From the NCBI GenBank assembly GCA_032164295.1, contig JAJHTX010000003.1:3038001-3102000 (forward strand): a stretch of 64,000 nt of DNA. Reading direction: 5' to 3'. Below the pieces are notes generated by a model that saw only the letters and a list, made by a program, of their open reading frames with translations, ran no database searches and had not been told where the DNA came from. Below, piece by piece: positions 35,756 through 48,113 of this stretch. The stretch comes from Inonotus obliquus (taxonomy: Eukaryota > Basidiomycota > Agaricomycetes > Hymenochaetales > Hymenochaetaceae). Positions within the stretch are counted from its first letter, which is position 1. Each line of letters begins with the position of its first letter. The position numbers were made by a program, and so were the translations under genes.

Positions 35756-37447
35756 ATGCTGGATCCCGCATTAGCTTCCGCTTTAATCTCTGACACTCGT
35801 ACTCAAGTATATGTTCAGGTTGCCCTCGCAACTGTATTGGTGTTTAGCGCATGTAAGTGATCCTATCGTTGAAAAGGGCACGAATCTAACCCACATGACC
35901 ATTAGTTACTAATATTCACAGGGAGGCATGTTTTCGACCCATTACTTGACACCCTCTGTTGACTGATGCACGTTAGATTAAATACTTTTGGGTGAGGGCT
36001 GTCGCCACAGCTACGCTCGTTCTCAATAACCTGATACTGGCCAAAGAGTCATCCTGGATGTCTCGTTAGCTTGATTTATTTTGCCGTGAGTCGGGCGCGA
36101 AACAGAATACAGCTTCTTCCGAACCATTCCCTCAGACTCGATACATCGGAATTCTTTCGGCATTGATCAATTTTGCATGTACGTACCCTCTCACATCAGA
36201 GTTTGATTGGAAATGTTTATTAAGGCCCCAGATACGGATATGATACACGATACACTCGTGGAGTACGTGTGTTCGTTTGCTCTGGATATCACTATTTGCT
36301 GAAAATAGTATCCCTCCTTTTGAATTTTTAGATGTAAGCCACAAGGCATTGACCCTGACGTCTGTTCTGACCACACAAAATACAGGTATCTCTACAACTT
36401 GGATAGCTTCCATGACCGGTGAGGCTCTCGCGATTATCTGATTGGGACATTAGCTGATAAAAAATTCAGCATGGATAAGCATGACGCTGTTTGATTGTCA
36501 TTGTTCCCAACGATTGCCGATGCAGTCCATCTAGACTGATTATTCCTTTCAAAGATATTCTTCTTATCAGGGTCCTCGCGCTCTATTATGGAGGTATGCA
36601 TCCATGTGTACTCTTCCTGTAACGCCGATAACTCATATCTGTATAAGACAGGAGGGTGGGAATTCCCCTCAAAGTATCCTTCGTGGTGGAAGCCGCTGGC
36701 CGCCTTGCTCTGCAATTGCACATCAATACAACTTCGAAATGTGAGCCCAACAAAATACTGAAAAGTACCTTCTCGTAAGATTCTAGTGGTACCACCCCTA
36801 CAGCCGGCGTTTTGACCATCCCCCCGAACTACGGTTTTTGCTATAAAGAAAGCAACCCTTACCCAGTGGTCTTTATAATGCGTTGGTAAAGGAAGCATAA
36901 TTATTTTCAACTGCAATAGCTCTGATCCACACTTGCATATGTGAAGGATCCTACCAATGGTATATGGTCTTGCGCTGCTTGCTCTTGCTTTACACAAGGC
37001 CAGGAAGATGCATTCAAATTCTGCAGGCAGATCCGGACTTCTCAGGGTTCTAATAATAGACCACGGAATTTACTACTTCTTGTACGTCCCTTGACATGCT
37101 CCGGAGATTATACACACAATATTGACACATTTACTCACCGTAGCGTCATTGTTTGTTGTCTTTTCCGTATTCTTACGGAGCAGCAGATCATTAAAAACTG
37201 GCTCGCGCTAAATCTTCTGAGTTATTTCGGAAGTCCCGTATTCCTCAGTGTCCTCGGAAGCCAGATGCTCCTACGCCTTAAAGAAGCAGGGGATAGAAGG
37301 TTGACAGTGGTATCCGACACGTTAAATGCGAGCATGGGTTCTAGCGATTCACAATTTCACAACGCTAACAAAGGAAAACGATTGGAAGTTCATATCGAGC
37401 AATCATCTTTCAGCGTTTCAACTGCTCCATCTACTTTGGAAGCCTAA
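35756..37447 (+). CDS. Probable DUF6533-type seven-helix membrane protein gene (or decaying copy)
   Basis: Exon pieces in order resemble the agaricomycete DUF6533 family. The N-terminus is MLDPALASALISDTRTQVYV then QVALATVLVFSA with a GTAAGT donor (35853). A mid segment ILLIRVLALYYGG (about 36555-36593) has a GTATGC donor; LR(V/L)xALY is a family hallmark. GLLRVLIIDHGIYYFLY (about 37033-37081) has a GTACGT donor, and the last exon ends in VFLSVLGSQMLLRLKEAGDR and a hydrophilic tail stopping at 37445-37447. Function is unknown; the family is multi-pass and expanded in mushrooms. I could not join the stretch 35860-36550 with clean splice sites, so exons may have decayed. The family call is from memory of its motifs. 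Confidence 0.45.
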
Positions 37448-38412
37448 TTTGTCGGAAGTTGTTTTCTCCTCTCGACTTGAATGTTACGGTATTTATGTAT
37501 CATGTATCTGCTTTCAGGTGTTGAAATTCTCGTATTTCTTGATCGGCGATACGACAGGTGCTGTCCGGGTTGAACCCCATTACCATTTCGTGCCCTCCGT
37601 TGAACTTTGACCACCGGAGTACTTTGAAAGGCGGGGGTGCTGCCTGTGAGCGCCTCAAGGAACCGATGTGACGGGTATTAAGTTTTCGTGTGAACACTTC
37701 CTCCAATTATGACGACCTCTTGCACTTCGGAGTCATTGATCGCCTTCGTGCTGTGATTCACGCACAAAAGAAAACTCCAGAGAGACAAGAGAGAAGAGAG
37801 ACTCCGAGTCCGCGCGAGAACCTACCCCGGAGCCGTCCAGTTGCGCGACGGGTTCAACTAATCCGAAACTCCGTCACCAGAAATATACCTCCAAACTTTC
37901 CCTGCGAGATTCCCCGCGCGAGAAAGTAGCTTCTTATTTCACAGGGATGGAATTTTGGAACTTTGGAACTGTTTCTGATTTCATCTCCGAAGAAAACACG
38001 ATGATCAACGACTCGGAGATGATTGATATATTCCGCTTTTGCCTCTGCCGCTCCCGCTCTCAAACCACCCGAATCCGAGTTACTTTGGGGGGTGGGGAAG
38101 AGCGGCGAAAGAGTTATACTTATTTACGTGAACGTGATCTTGGACTTGAACTTATTGAGGGGGAGATGTGATGTTGTGGAGCGAGCGAAGGAGAAGACCG
38201 GGTCTGTCCCGAGTTCGTTCTTGTTTATTGGTTTATTGGTCTATTGGTCTGCTAGCCTGTTGGTCTGTTAGTCTACTACTAACGGTCGTTCGTTCATATT
38301 GACTATAAGGAGGATAATCGTGTTGTAACTACCAGTGAACTTCTCTATGAATCCTTGGGAAAATAAGCTGTGCAGATTGAATGGAAGGCGCTGCTCTAGG
38401 ACAGATACATAG

Positions 38413-38431
38413 ATGGATGGATGGATGGATG
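38413..38431 (+). repeat. (ATGG)n microsatellite
   Basis: About four to five tandem ATGG units ending in ATGATG. Confidence 0.85.
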
Positions 38432-39685
38432 ATGCCTCTAAGCGGCAGTCGGCTCCGCTCCAATACAATATACAATATAAGTTTGAACTTGGCCTCTGGC
38501 CTCTATCTAGTATCCCTATACCTATCCCTATCCCACGCACACAACGGACTGATTTCAGTCCAGTACTGGATAGATGCCCCTAGTCTCAGTCTCACGGATG
38601 GAAGCTTCTGAGACGGGGATCCGAATCTCTGGATAGAATCTCCCGGTCTTCCGAATTCCCTTTCTGACTGGTCCTTGTTACTCTAATCCGAATCCGAATC
38701 CGAGCCGCGGGGCAACTCAATGGAGTGGAGAGAAAAGAATGAGAGAATGAGACCACTCTCTAGTAGATCTGGTCGTATTTAGTTATTTAGTAGGGAAGGT
38801 CAGAGTCGTTCCCACTGGCTCCCACTACCGCCGGGAAGGCAACCGCAAAAGGGGCCGTCTCGTCTTATCACCAAAAAGACGATCAAACGGACGACCAAAC
38901 GGACCAACTGTGACGAACTGACGGACTGGCTGATTCTCGGACTTACGGACTCTCGGATTCTCGGACCTATGAAAGTGAGGAAGTAAGTAAGCTCCAATGT
39001 CTAATGTCTAATGTCTAACGTTCTATGACTGAGGAAGAGTAAGAGTAAGTACTACTAGTAAGAGTAACACCCATCATGATCTTATCTGCGAAACCCAAAT
39101 CTGGTCTGGTGATCAAAAGATCAAAATAGTGTTTTGAGAGGTTGAGAGTGTCCATGGGTATCGGCATCCTGAATTAGGAATTTAGGGAAAGTACCACCGA
39201 ATTGAACCGGAAATTAAAATCTAAGAACCAAGAACTAAGAAACCAAGAAACCAAGAACTGAGAACAAAGAACTAAGAACCAGAGCATAATTCCACCATAC
39301 TCAATTTTTTTTGGCAATGTTGGTTGTTGATTGGAGGATTGGATAATTCGGATGATTCGTAGGAAGGTCTATTTACTGAAATACTATACGGACCGGTATC
39401 GCGAACCAAACAAACGAACCAATCGACCAAGCGTACCAAGATAGAGAATAGAACAGACACACACGCTTTTCTTTTTGTTATCAGTTCAAAGACTTACTAA
39501 TGTCGGTCTTTAACGTAAACGTTTCATGAAGTCGCCGGTAGACTGTCAGTTCTAGTGGCCAGTCCAGTGACCAGTGAGACTTTCGGATAGCGCCATATGC
39601 ACGTCAGACCGTCGAGTATCTAGTCTAGGTCTAGGATCCCGCACGTCCACGCCCACGCCCACATAGAGCGGGTTTTAGTAAACGT

Positions 39686-39710
39686 GTATCGTATCGTATC
39701 GTATCGTATC
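39686..39710 (+). repeat. (GTATC)5 microsatellite
   Basis: Five perfect GTATC units. A similar slippage run of CCCACG lies just upstream, at about 39647-39663. Confidence 0.9.
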
Positions 39711-42493
39711 TCATTCCGAAAGTCCGGGACTTTCCAATCCAGTCCAGGAAAGCTCCAGCCAACCAGCACTGCGGATGCACTGTGTCGTGGCGGATGCAGA
39801 TGCAGATGTAATGATAGTGGATAAGTAGATAGTACCAGTGGTGGACTCGGAAGGCGTATTGCTTAGTCTGGTGTCTAGTGAGAAGGTGAAATGATGCCGA
39901 TAACTGGTCCCGCCCGACTTTCCAAATGCGGAATTTTAGCTGGGCCATCAGTTCGAGTTCGCATAGTTCGCATCACTCCCGCTTAGTATTCAGTTACTAG
40001 TTGCTCGACGACGCCCGCAAGTCTCCGCAAGTGTATTGTATTGACATTCTTGATCTCCCTGGTCCCTGGGCGCATAGGTACCCTACATACATCTCCATCT
40101 CCACTCCAGCCGCCCAAATATCCATGCCCATCTGTCAATTTAAAAAAACAGTGACTTTTTCCTGGACCCATATAGAAAGGTGTCGCTAAGTGTGAGACGT
40201 GGGACTTTCGCGGGAGAAGTAATACTCAATAATCACAAACTCATACTCCGAGTCTGTGTTTTTCTTTCGTTTGGGAATCGAAGTGGATATATCGAGAAGA
40301 GTAGATGATAGATCTGGTTTCCATCTTATCAAATCAAAGAGAGAGGCGGAGGCGTCAGGGTTTCACAGGCTCATACAGTGCAACAGGAGCAACAGGGTGT
40401 CGGATAATCTTTGTATCAAGTATCAAAAGGAAGAAAGGAAGGAAGGAGGCTTACCGAAAAGTACGACGGTTCCGGACGGATCATCAATCTCTATCTCTAA
40501 GACCGCAAGTCAAGGAACCAACAGTCTACATACAGGGGGAGACCAAGCTCCAAGAGGAGAAGAGTGAACTTCGGGGTCGGGCGCTCAGATTGATTTCGGG
40601 AGTTCTTACTGTGTGCAGAGCGCACCCACTACAATACCGCAACACCGCAATTGACCGAGCCCAGAGAAAGAAGACCTCAAGCCCTGAGAAAGCTTGTGAT
40701 AGATAACACGCCCAGGTGCAATGTGATGTGCATACAAACGAAGAAAAACTCGCGCTACGCAACTCTGTAGACTGTATTGATGTATTGATGTGGATATTTA
40801 ACGCAGGTTCATCCGCATACGTATGCGTATGCGTTTGCCGGACGCCAAGAAACATATGTGAGAAAAGTATCGGTGAAAATGGTCATCCTTCATCTTCCTA
40901 AGTACATCCTTGGTCTTTGGTCACCCCCCTATAGTTACCACTGGGCCGCCGGGAAGAAGGGAAAACTCAGAAAGGAGTAGGTCGGTCTCTGTCTCCTATT
41001 TTGTTCCAAGTGCTCGGGAACCCGACGTAACGCGTGAAAATCGGTGTCGCGAAAGTGCGGGTGCAGGTGCGGGTACTGAGCCAGAAGCCAGAAGCCAGAA
41101 GTGAGTAGTGAGACCATGGTCCGTATTGAGGCCGACGCTGTATGATCTGATAAGAGAAGAGGGAAGTTACAATCAACTTGGTCTTCTGTCTTGATTCTTT
41201 TACGGTTTTGTCATGGAGAGTATCCAGGATCCAGCATCCAGGTTTCGACGCGGTATGACTGTGGGACAAGCTCATCATATAGTTCATATTTCGTATTCAT
41301 GGCATGGTGAAAGTTAACTTGTCTCAATCCTGTTCCCGTTTGCCATCGGAAGCAATGATGACTTTGAAGCACGTCTTATTCCGCTCTTGAACGACCGGGT
41401 CAAGAATCAAGAAGTATGGAATCCGCAGACACGACCGGTCGGTCGAAAGGTCACACAAACGCCAAGTCATCCTCTAACACCATGAACAAACTACGAGAAT
41501 ATCAGTCCATGTTGGCATGAACTGAACGACAAACATATCACAGATTACAGATTAAACACAACACAAACTTCTCGGAGTCGAAATGTCGGGAAGCCTTAAC
41601 AACCACCATGCCTATCCCTCGAAAAGGGAGAATGTCCGAGTCTTCGTGCGAGAGTCTGAGTCTTGTGTGGGGACCCGGGAATCCTAAAACATACGGCTTC
41701 TTGCGCGGTGTCTTGTGTCTTGTACGTTTCTATTTGCGCCGAGTGCCATCAAAGGAGAAGACACGCCTAAGTTCGCTATATGCGCTATGAGAGAAGATAA
41801 AGAAATCATGTGCTTCCGTACCCAGCTACGCGAGTATGCGATTCGAGTCTATTCGAGTGTGGTCGCTCCTCGGTGCTTCTACTCGGATAATTAAGCTTGA
41901 ATTCAGCCCGTTGTGGATAAGTCGTAAGGGTAGATGGTACTTATAAAGCTTAGCAGACGAGACGACCATACGGAAATTTCCCCGAAGTTGCTGATGCAAA
42001 TGCTCGGGTCCCGTCATCTGTGAGAGTCCAGTCCAGTCCACGATGATGAAACCCGACAAGCCCCAAGCCAGACCTGATAGAACTCTTTGACCGAAACCAG
42101 CTCAAGCCAAGACGACCGTTGAGATCTACTGAGCGCTCAAAGGGGATTGACTAGACATAGACAATCAAGGGGGCCGCCGAAGTCAAGGGAAAATCCACGT
42201 CGACATCGGCATGGGTCGGTAGTCTCTACATGATATACGCGTGAATATGAGTGAGTGTATTTGACGAGACGACATACGTTTTAGAAGAGTTCGAAATGTT
42301 GGACTCGGGAGGTCCATGAAATTCCTGATGACAAATCAGAACTGGGCAGTCTGATTGTGGGAACTTAGTCCATGGGACCATACGACGCGAGGGACCGGAC
42401 GCGTTCTTGCGTCTTGCTCTTGCATCTTGCATCCCATGCCGATGTCGCATATGTTCATCTCATCTAAATATTCCGAAACAAAGTATTGGTAAC

Positions 42494-43683
42494 ATGACGG
42501 CCGAGGACAAGAACAAGGGGCGTGGCGTATTCATAGTCATCGAAGGACTTGATAGATCTGGAAAGAGTACACAAGTTGCTGCTTTGCTGGAGAGACTAGA
42601 GAGCTTGAATATACCTACTAAGCATATACGGTTCCCAGGTCAGCATTGTCCTTGTGGTCGATTATTCATATGCCTTACATTGCCCGTTACTCGCGGCGTT
42701 GTTCTACATCAAGATAGAACGACGGCAATAGGGAAGACGATTGACGCCTACCTGCGTTCGGAGACGGACGTCGATGACCATGCGATTCACCTTCTCTTCT
42801 CCGCGAATCGCTGGGAACTGGCGTGCGTATTGAATCTCTCTATCATTCATTTCGTTCTCGTCCGCTCATTCGGTCGAATCATCCATATAATTCTACGCAT
42901 ACATGCATACATGCATACATTACACACCTCAATGAATGCCGGTTCTCCCTTTGACTCTTCGACTCTTCGACTTCCATACGTATTGTACTCATTCCACGCC
43001 GCCATACACGCAACCAACACATCATCACTCCATACGACCCATTTTCGTTCAAACCCCCGAACCTCCGGACGGACTTCTCATCCTCATCCTCATCCTCATC
43101 GTGCGTCCAACCATCCAAACTACACGTATCGCATGACCGTATGACCGTGCGGACATCTACATCTAACACTTCATTCCGCATTCGATTCACCAGCCCAACC
43201 ATCGAACGAACCCTCAACTCGGGGACAGCTATCATCTGCGACCGATACGCCTTCTCCGGGATCGCCTATTCCGCATCCAAATCCAAACCTCCACCAACAT
43301 CAACACCAACAACACCTTCCCCTTCCCAACCACAACCCCACCCCCAACACCTACCCTTCACCTGGTGCAAATCCCCAGACATCGGTCTCCCTTCCCCAGA
43401 CCTCACCATCTTCCTCAACATCTCACCCACCCAAGCCCTCCAGCGCTCCGGCTTCGGCTCCGAGCGCTACGAAACCGAGGAACACCAAAATCGCGTGAGA
43501 GACGTGTTTTTGCGGATTGCCGAGGATGTAAAGAATGGTAACGGGGATTTCGATTGGGTTACGATTGATGCTGCGAGGAGTATTGAAGATGTGAGAGAGG
43601 ATGTATGGAAAGAGGTTGAGAGGGTTAGGGAGAGTGCGCCGAAGAAGCCTATTGGTAGACTTTGGGTTTCCGAGCAGTCTTGA
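42494..43683 (+). CDS. CDC8: Thymidylate (dTMP) kinase
   Basis: Three exons (42494-42638, 42714-42822, 43194-43683) give 247 aa. The enzyme phosphorylates dTMP to dTDP, essential for dTTP supply. Motifs: P-loop IEGLDRSGKSTQ at about residues 16-27, the RFPDRTTAIGKTIDAYL substrate/Mg region split by intron 1, LLFSANRWE, the DR(Y/H) motif CDRYAFSGIAYSASK, and CKSPDIGLPSPDLTIFLN. The LID-like RYETEEHQNRVR is present. Between SASK and LPFTWCKSPD there is a Pro/Thr/Gln-rich insertion of about 20 residues not expected in the family. Intron 2 is unusually long (371 nt) and contains CATACATG and TCCTCA repeats. Confidence 0.94.
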
Positions 43684-44229
43684 TCGTGTATGTACCAAAG
43701 CACGTAATACATAACTTGACTTCCAATACACTCATCGCACAGCAGACTCTTCTAGGCCATGTGCACCCAAACCATCGCACAATTAACGCTCATAGAGTAG
43801 AACCACATCTTCCATCGGCCATGTTTAGTACATACATATTACACCTAAAAAAGGAATAAAGAAAGAAAGAAAGCAATACTACGAGAGCACTAGACCAAGG
43901 CCGAGGAAGGACGTCAATGTAACGGGGATAGGGATAGGGGGCGGACAAGGAGTGCATAACGGAGACGGGAGAAACTCGTCGAGGGAGTGTGCGTGTAAAT
44001 AAGAAGCAAGATTGTTGCGGAAAGAAGAATAAACGCTGCTTTCAACAAGCAACTATTAGCAACCAATGACATCTATCAGGTCCAAAAGAGACCCAAACGG
44101 ACTAGACTTGAGTAAAGAAGAGAGGGAGAAGAGAAGGAAGTGATGGGATAGGACGAAACCAGCAGAAACCCGCGGTTATGAGACTAAGATAGTACAATAT
44201 CCATATAACAAAGTGGATCTAGCGGGATC
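43684..44229. other. Intergenic, convergent 3' flanks
   Basis: 546 bp between the thymidylate kinase and UBC6 stops. It contains an AAAGAAAG purine run (43853-43873) and GGGATAGGGATAGGGGG near 43924. No gene seen. Confidence 0.5.
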
Positions 44230-45432
44230 CTAGGGGCTCCCCGTCAATCGACTTGATATCGCCCAAGCCACGGCAAAGAATATCCCCCAATACCACTTCT
44301 GCAGCATTAATTGTCCCCATGTAAAAGCGCCACGCCCTTTAGAAGCGTCAGATTCTTTGTTTCCTGATACAGCGCCTTGTTCAGATGCTGCACCTGCCTG
44401 ACTACTATTAGTTCCACCCAACAATCCAGTAGCCGATGGCACCGCCGGCTGTGGTGAGACGGGGCTTGGAGTGCTAGTAGTCGACGACGCGGGTGAAAGA
44501 AGAGGCGCATTCTTTTGTAGACCGAGCTCCTTTTGAGCCATGTTTGGCAGTTCCTTCATAACAGCTCCACAATACTATTGAAGGTATTTAAAGTATCAGA
44601 ATGAGCATACAGCAAGCAAAGACCGATTACCGAGCGCACCTCAGGGAATGCCTCTCTAAACTTCTTATTTTGAATATTCCAGGCGTGTGATCGTGATGCG
44701 TAAGCCCTTTTATCTGCTTCCGACGTTGTGATCGAACCCGTTGTAAGCTCATCTGCGAGCATGAAGGAAAGTAGGCCCGTAAGGCTGTACGAGAGCCACG
44801 ATCAGCCCTGATTCACTAGAGAGAGAAGAATGACCATCACGACGTACATTGTCGCTACACTCCAAGCCGGATTCCATGACCCTGGGTGGAAATCCGACAT
44901 CGAGAAACAGATTTTCTTATCAGGCTGGAAGCGTCCGGAAGGAGTGAGCATCTTGATTCCAGGTGGTTTGAAGGGATAATCGGATGGGAAGAGGACGACG
45001 CCGTAATATTCTCCGCCAGCATATGGACTGTCTGGTGGACCACGCTAAACGACAAAGTCAGTACAAAGTCACACGGGAAGTCGCAACGGGCATCGAAAAC
45101 GCACAATGATATAGTTCCCTGAAGAAAAGAGAGAGATAGATGAGTTGATGGTTCCGGTGGTGGCAACGGAAAGAAGAGAAATGCTTACAATGCAGTATAT
45201 TCTTCTCATCGGGCGCAGCCCAGACGAATGGTGGGGGATCCTGCTGCATCGTTACATACTCTTTCGACAACTGCGATGGGAAGGAAATGAGCAGTGTTAG
45301 TTTCAGTGCGATGATGATAGAACAGCAACAACAAGGAGAGCAAAAGCAGGATCAAACAGGGATAGGGGGCGGGGAGAAAGCGTTTCAAAAGAGATCTATG
45401 CTCACACGTTTGTACGCCGCCTTGGAAGCCAT
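44230..45432 (-). CDS. UBC6: ER tail-anchored ubiquitin-conjugating enzyme E2 (Ubc6/UBE2J)
   Basis: Multi-exon on the minus strand. Exon 1 is 45432-45406 (MASKAAYKR) and exon 2 is 45270-45189; further exons run to 44230. The UBC fold reads LSKEYVTMQQDPPPFVWAAP, then YIIRGPPDSPYAGGEYYGVV and FPSDYPFKPPGIKMLTPSGR. The active site is KKICFSMSDFHPGSWNP, with the Ubc6-specific C-x-S-x-S-x-FHP arrangement. A Ser/Pro/Thr-rich linker follows. A C-terminal hydrophobic segment (WYWGIFFAVAWAISSRL) ends three or four residues before the stop, giving the tail anchor. It works with ERAD ligases such as Doa10. Confidence 0.93.
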
Positions 45433-45829
45433 GATAGATGTAGGTGAAGCAAAGAGCGGGAAGGGAGAGGAGATGGGAGGAAGTGTTGAGAGTGTACAGG
45501 TATACGGGTAAACGACCTCTGTCACAGTGCCACCACCATCAATTCAGGCCGTAGCGCTTCGGCAACAAGGATGACATAATCAGACCCAGGCACAACACAC
45601 TTGCTCGGTCTTGCAAAGATCTCTTTCTTTGCTTTCTCAATACAAGTCGTGCGGCCAGGTATAGACATGAGGTAAGGTATAAAAGATGCAAGTTTTATGT
45701 TCCATTATATGACCGATGCAAATCATTCCGTAAGCCGTAACCGCGAAATTAAATACGATTATTCGCGGTAAGCAAAGACATGTCAGATGGACCGAGTCGA
45801 AACGACAAGCGATGAGATACGAGGCATTG
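45433..45829. other. Intergenic between UBC6 and CWC27
   Basis: 397 bp: the UBC6 5' flank and the CWC27 3' flank (both genes minus strand). No gene or repeat was recognised. Confidence 0.5.
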
Positions 45830-48008
45830 TCACCGTCGATAGCCGCGCCCGCCATCTCTTGGTTTAGCTCGCTTCTTTCGTTCTCGCTCCTCTTCGCGAG
45901 CTTGGGCACCACGTTTTCGAGGATCGATGACTTCATACTCTCGCTCCGCCTTTGCCACCTCTTCATCATTGCCCTTCGGGAAGTAGAGCGTATGCGACAG
46001 GAAGTCCGTGTCGTTATCAATTTCTATCGTCTCTTCACCGGTACCTTCTGCTTCCTTTGCTGCTCCGGGTTCATCGGTGTCGTCCGGCTTTTGAGCCTCG
46101 TGTTCGTCGTCGTATGACAAGTTCACCTTCAACTTGCTTTTAAACGCGTTCATCTTCGCGAGGATATCTCCTTCGTCCTTTACTTTCCTCCCCTTTCCAT
46201 CTCTCTTGCCTTTTATTCCTCGGGCTTTCTCGTATTTCGCAAGTTCCTCATCCAAATGAGATCGTTTCGCTTTCTTCTTCTTCTTGTCCAGTTCAGAGTC
46301 GGAGTCCGAACCGGCATGTTTGGAGTCGAGTTTTCGGATCTCTTTCTCGAGCTTCGCAATTTGCTTTTGCCGTTCGGCTCTGAGAATTATGCGATCAGGA
46401 GACGAATAGTGAAAATTGTTCAGAGGCATACTCTGCAGCGTTTAGTACTTTTGCATGCTTTTCTCGAAGACCGACGATATCGCTTTCACCCGTTTCCCTT
46501 GTCTTCTTTTTGTCAGACTATTGGAACAATTCGATTCGATTGATGTAAGCAATAGGAAAACGGATGACATATGGTACTCGACGTACTTTGCCTTCTTTCA
46601 TATCACCAGACTTATTTCTGTCGGAGTCATTGCGAGACTTTGACGGTTTACTAGACGAGAGGGCTATTAGTTCTTGCGGAAAAGTGACTGCGAGCTGTTC
46701 CGAATTGTCGACGACTAGAAGGGGTCAGCGAAATTGCATAAACCCCAACCACAATGCAGATGGTAGAATAACTCACGGTCTGGACGAACTATTGCTTTCT
46801 TCTTAAATATTACAGGTTCCTCATCAGCAGCCTCGTCGTCTTGGAAGCTGAGAAGTTTCGTGTCTCTAACACAAGCGAAGGGTTAAGCAACGAAGCCACC
46901 GCATTTGGTCTGATGGTCCACCTACTTCTTTGCACCCTTTCGCTTCATTTCCTCCTCCCGTTCTTTCTGCGCCTGCTCCCGTGCTCGTTGTTGCACTCTC
47001 TTCTCTGCTGCTGTGATACGAGGCACGATATCATTGAATGGATTGTCGATGATTCGGACTGTTTTGATTTTGGGTGGACTGAGAAACCATGTAAGTTCAT
47101 CCAAACGGACCAGCAGAACCGCAAGGGAATAATGAAGGTGACGTACTATAGAGGTTTCCCCTCATCATCGAGCTCTTAGGCCAGGAGGACCTCAGATTAA
47201 CACTTCGAACGAGGACCATGAAATGCTCACCCATTTCCCCGATTTTCATGGCGTCTGAATGAATATGAGCATCGGTGAAACACTACGCAGAACGAGGACT
47301 AGTGACTCACTGAAGATAGTGTCTCCGATACATCTCCCAAATAGCGTGTGTTTGCCATGCAATTCATCCGCCCGGTCTATTCATCGTCACAGCCGTCAAA
47401 CATGAGCATCTGAATATCCTTCGGGTAGGTTACGAGACGAACCAAGCGTTATGAAGAACTGCGAGTCATTAGAATCTTTCGTGCCGTTATTCGCCATCCC
47501 GACGAGCCCTCGGTGGGAATATCGTAATCGCGGATGTATCTCATCCTCGAACGGTTCTGGAGCAAGAACGTTGGGTCACCAAACCCTATGATGATGCATT
47601 GCAGAGAGGCGTACCTCCATAGAACGACTCTCCTCCGGCACCTGTTCCAGTTTTGTCACCTGTCTGCACGAGGAAGCCTGGTACAACTCTGTGTAGTCAT
47701 TAGTGTCGAGTCTTGTGCACACATGATCTACGTTGTACATACCGATGGAATATCACTCCATCGTAGTACCCTGGATTATTATTGTGAGTGCCCGGTAATA
47801 GAGATTCAACGCACAAGCTCAGCTCGACTCACCTTCCATTGCCAGAGCAATGAAATTCCGACATGTCTTCGGCGTTTCCTTGAATATGCCATTAGCTTCA
47901 TCCACACCAAGCCAAAGTAGTGGCTTCACGAACTTTCGACCAAAGCTCGACATCAAGTTCTCCCACTGTTGTGTCAATGATGACGCGCCCTTTGGTTGGT
48001 AAAGCCAT
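45830..48008 (-). CDS. CWC27: Spliceosomal cyclophilin-type peptidyl-prolyl isomerase Cwc27
   Basis: Many short exons. Those I could place are 48008-47934, 47878-47833, 47770-47743, 47688-47615, 47556-47443 and 47376-47311; later ones run to 45830. The cyclophilin domain shows [86 protein letters not shown] and [36 protein letters not shown] follows, then a long Lys/Glu-rich coiled region. The tail [26 protein letters not shown] and [11 protein letters not shown] is specific to Cwc27. It associates with Cwc22 in activated spliceosomes. Glu in place of the cyclosporin-site Trp ([11 protein letters not shown]) is usual in this family. Confidence 0.92.
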
Positions 48009-48113
48009 TCGGAAAGTGGTGAGTAGTCAAGTTGACGACGAAAGAGTCAACGCGGTTGTGACACAGACGCGTTTGAGCGTGACCTGACTCTCGCTTACTA
48101 CTTCCTTCAGCAC
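48009..48113. promoter_or_regulatory. 105-bp divergent promoter between CWC27 and the Mex67-like gene
   Basis: The start codons of the splicing factor gene (minus) and the NTF2-like export-factor gene (plus) are 105 bp apart, or 165 bp if the second ATG at 48174 is used. No CACGTG or TATA box is visible. Confidence 0.5.

Larger units (their letters stand above)
37448..42493. other. Gene-poor, repeat-rich DNA, second half
   Basis: Five kilobases without recognisable genes. They contain slippage repeats (TTGGTCTATTGGTCT-like at 38227-38275, (ATGG)n near 38413, (GTATC)5 at 39686) and runs of near-identical short words (for example TAATGTC at 38999-39017 and AGAACCAAGAACTAAG-like at 39222-39283). 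Frames are short on both strands. No RNA gene was seen. Confidence 0.5.

Noticed and set aside
29118..43103. Short tandem repeats as CRISPR arrays or telomeric repeats
   Set aside because: They are slippage microsatellites without spacers; the genome is eukaryotic and no TTAGGG array is present.
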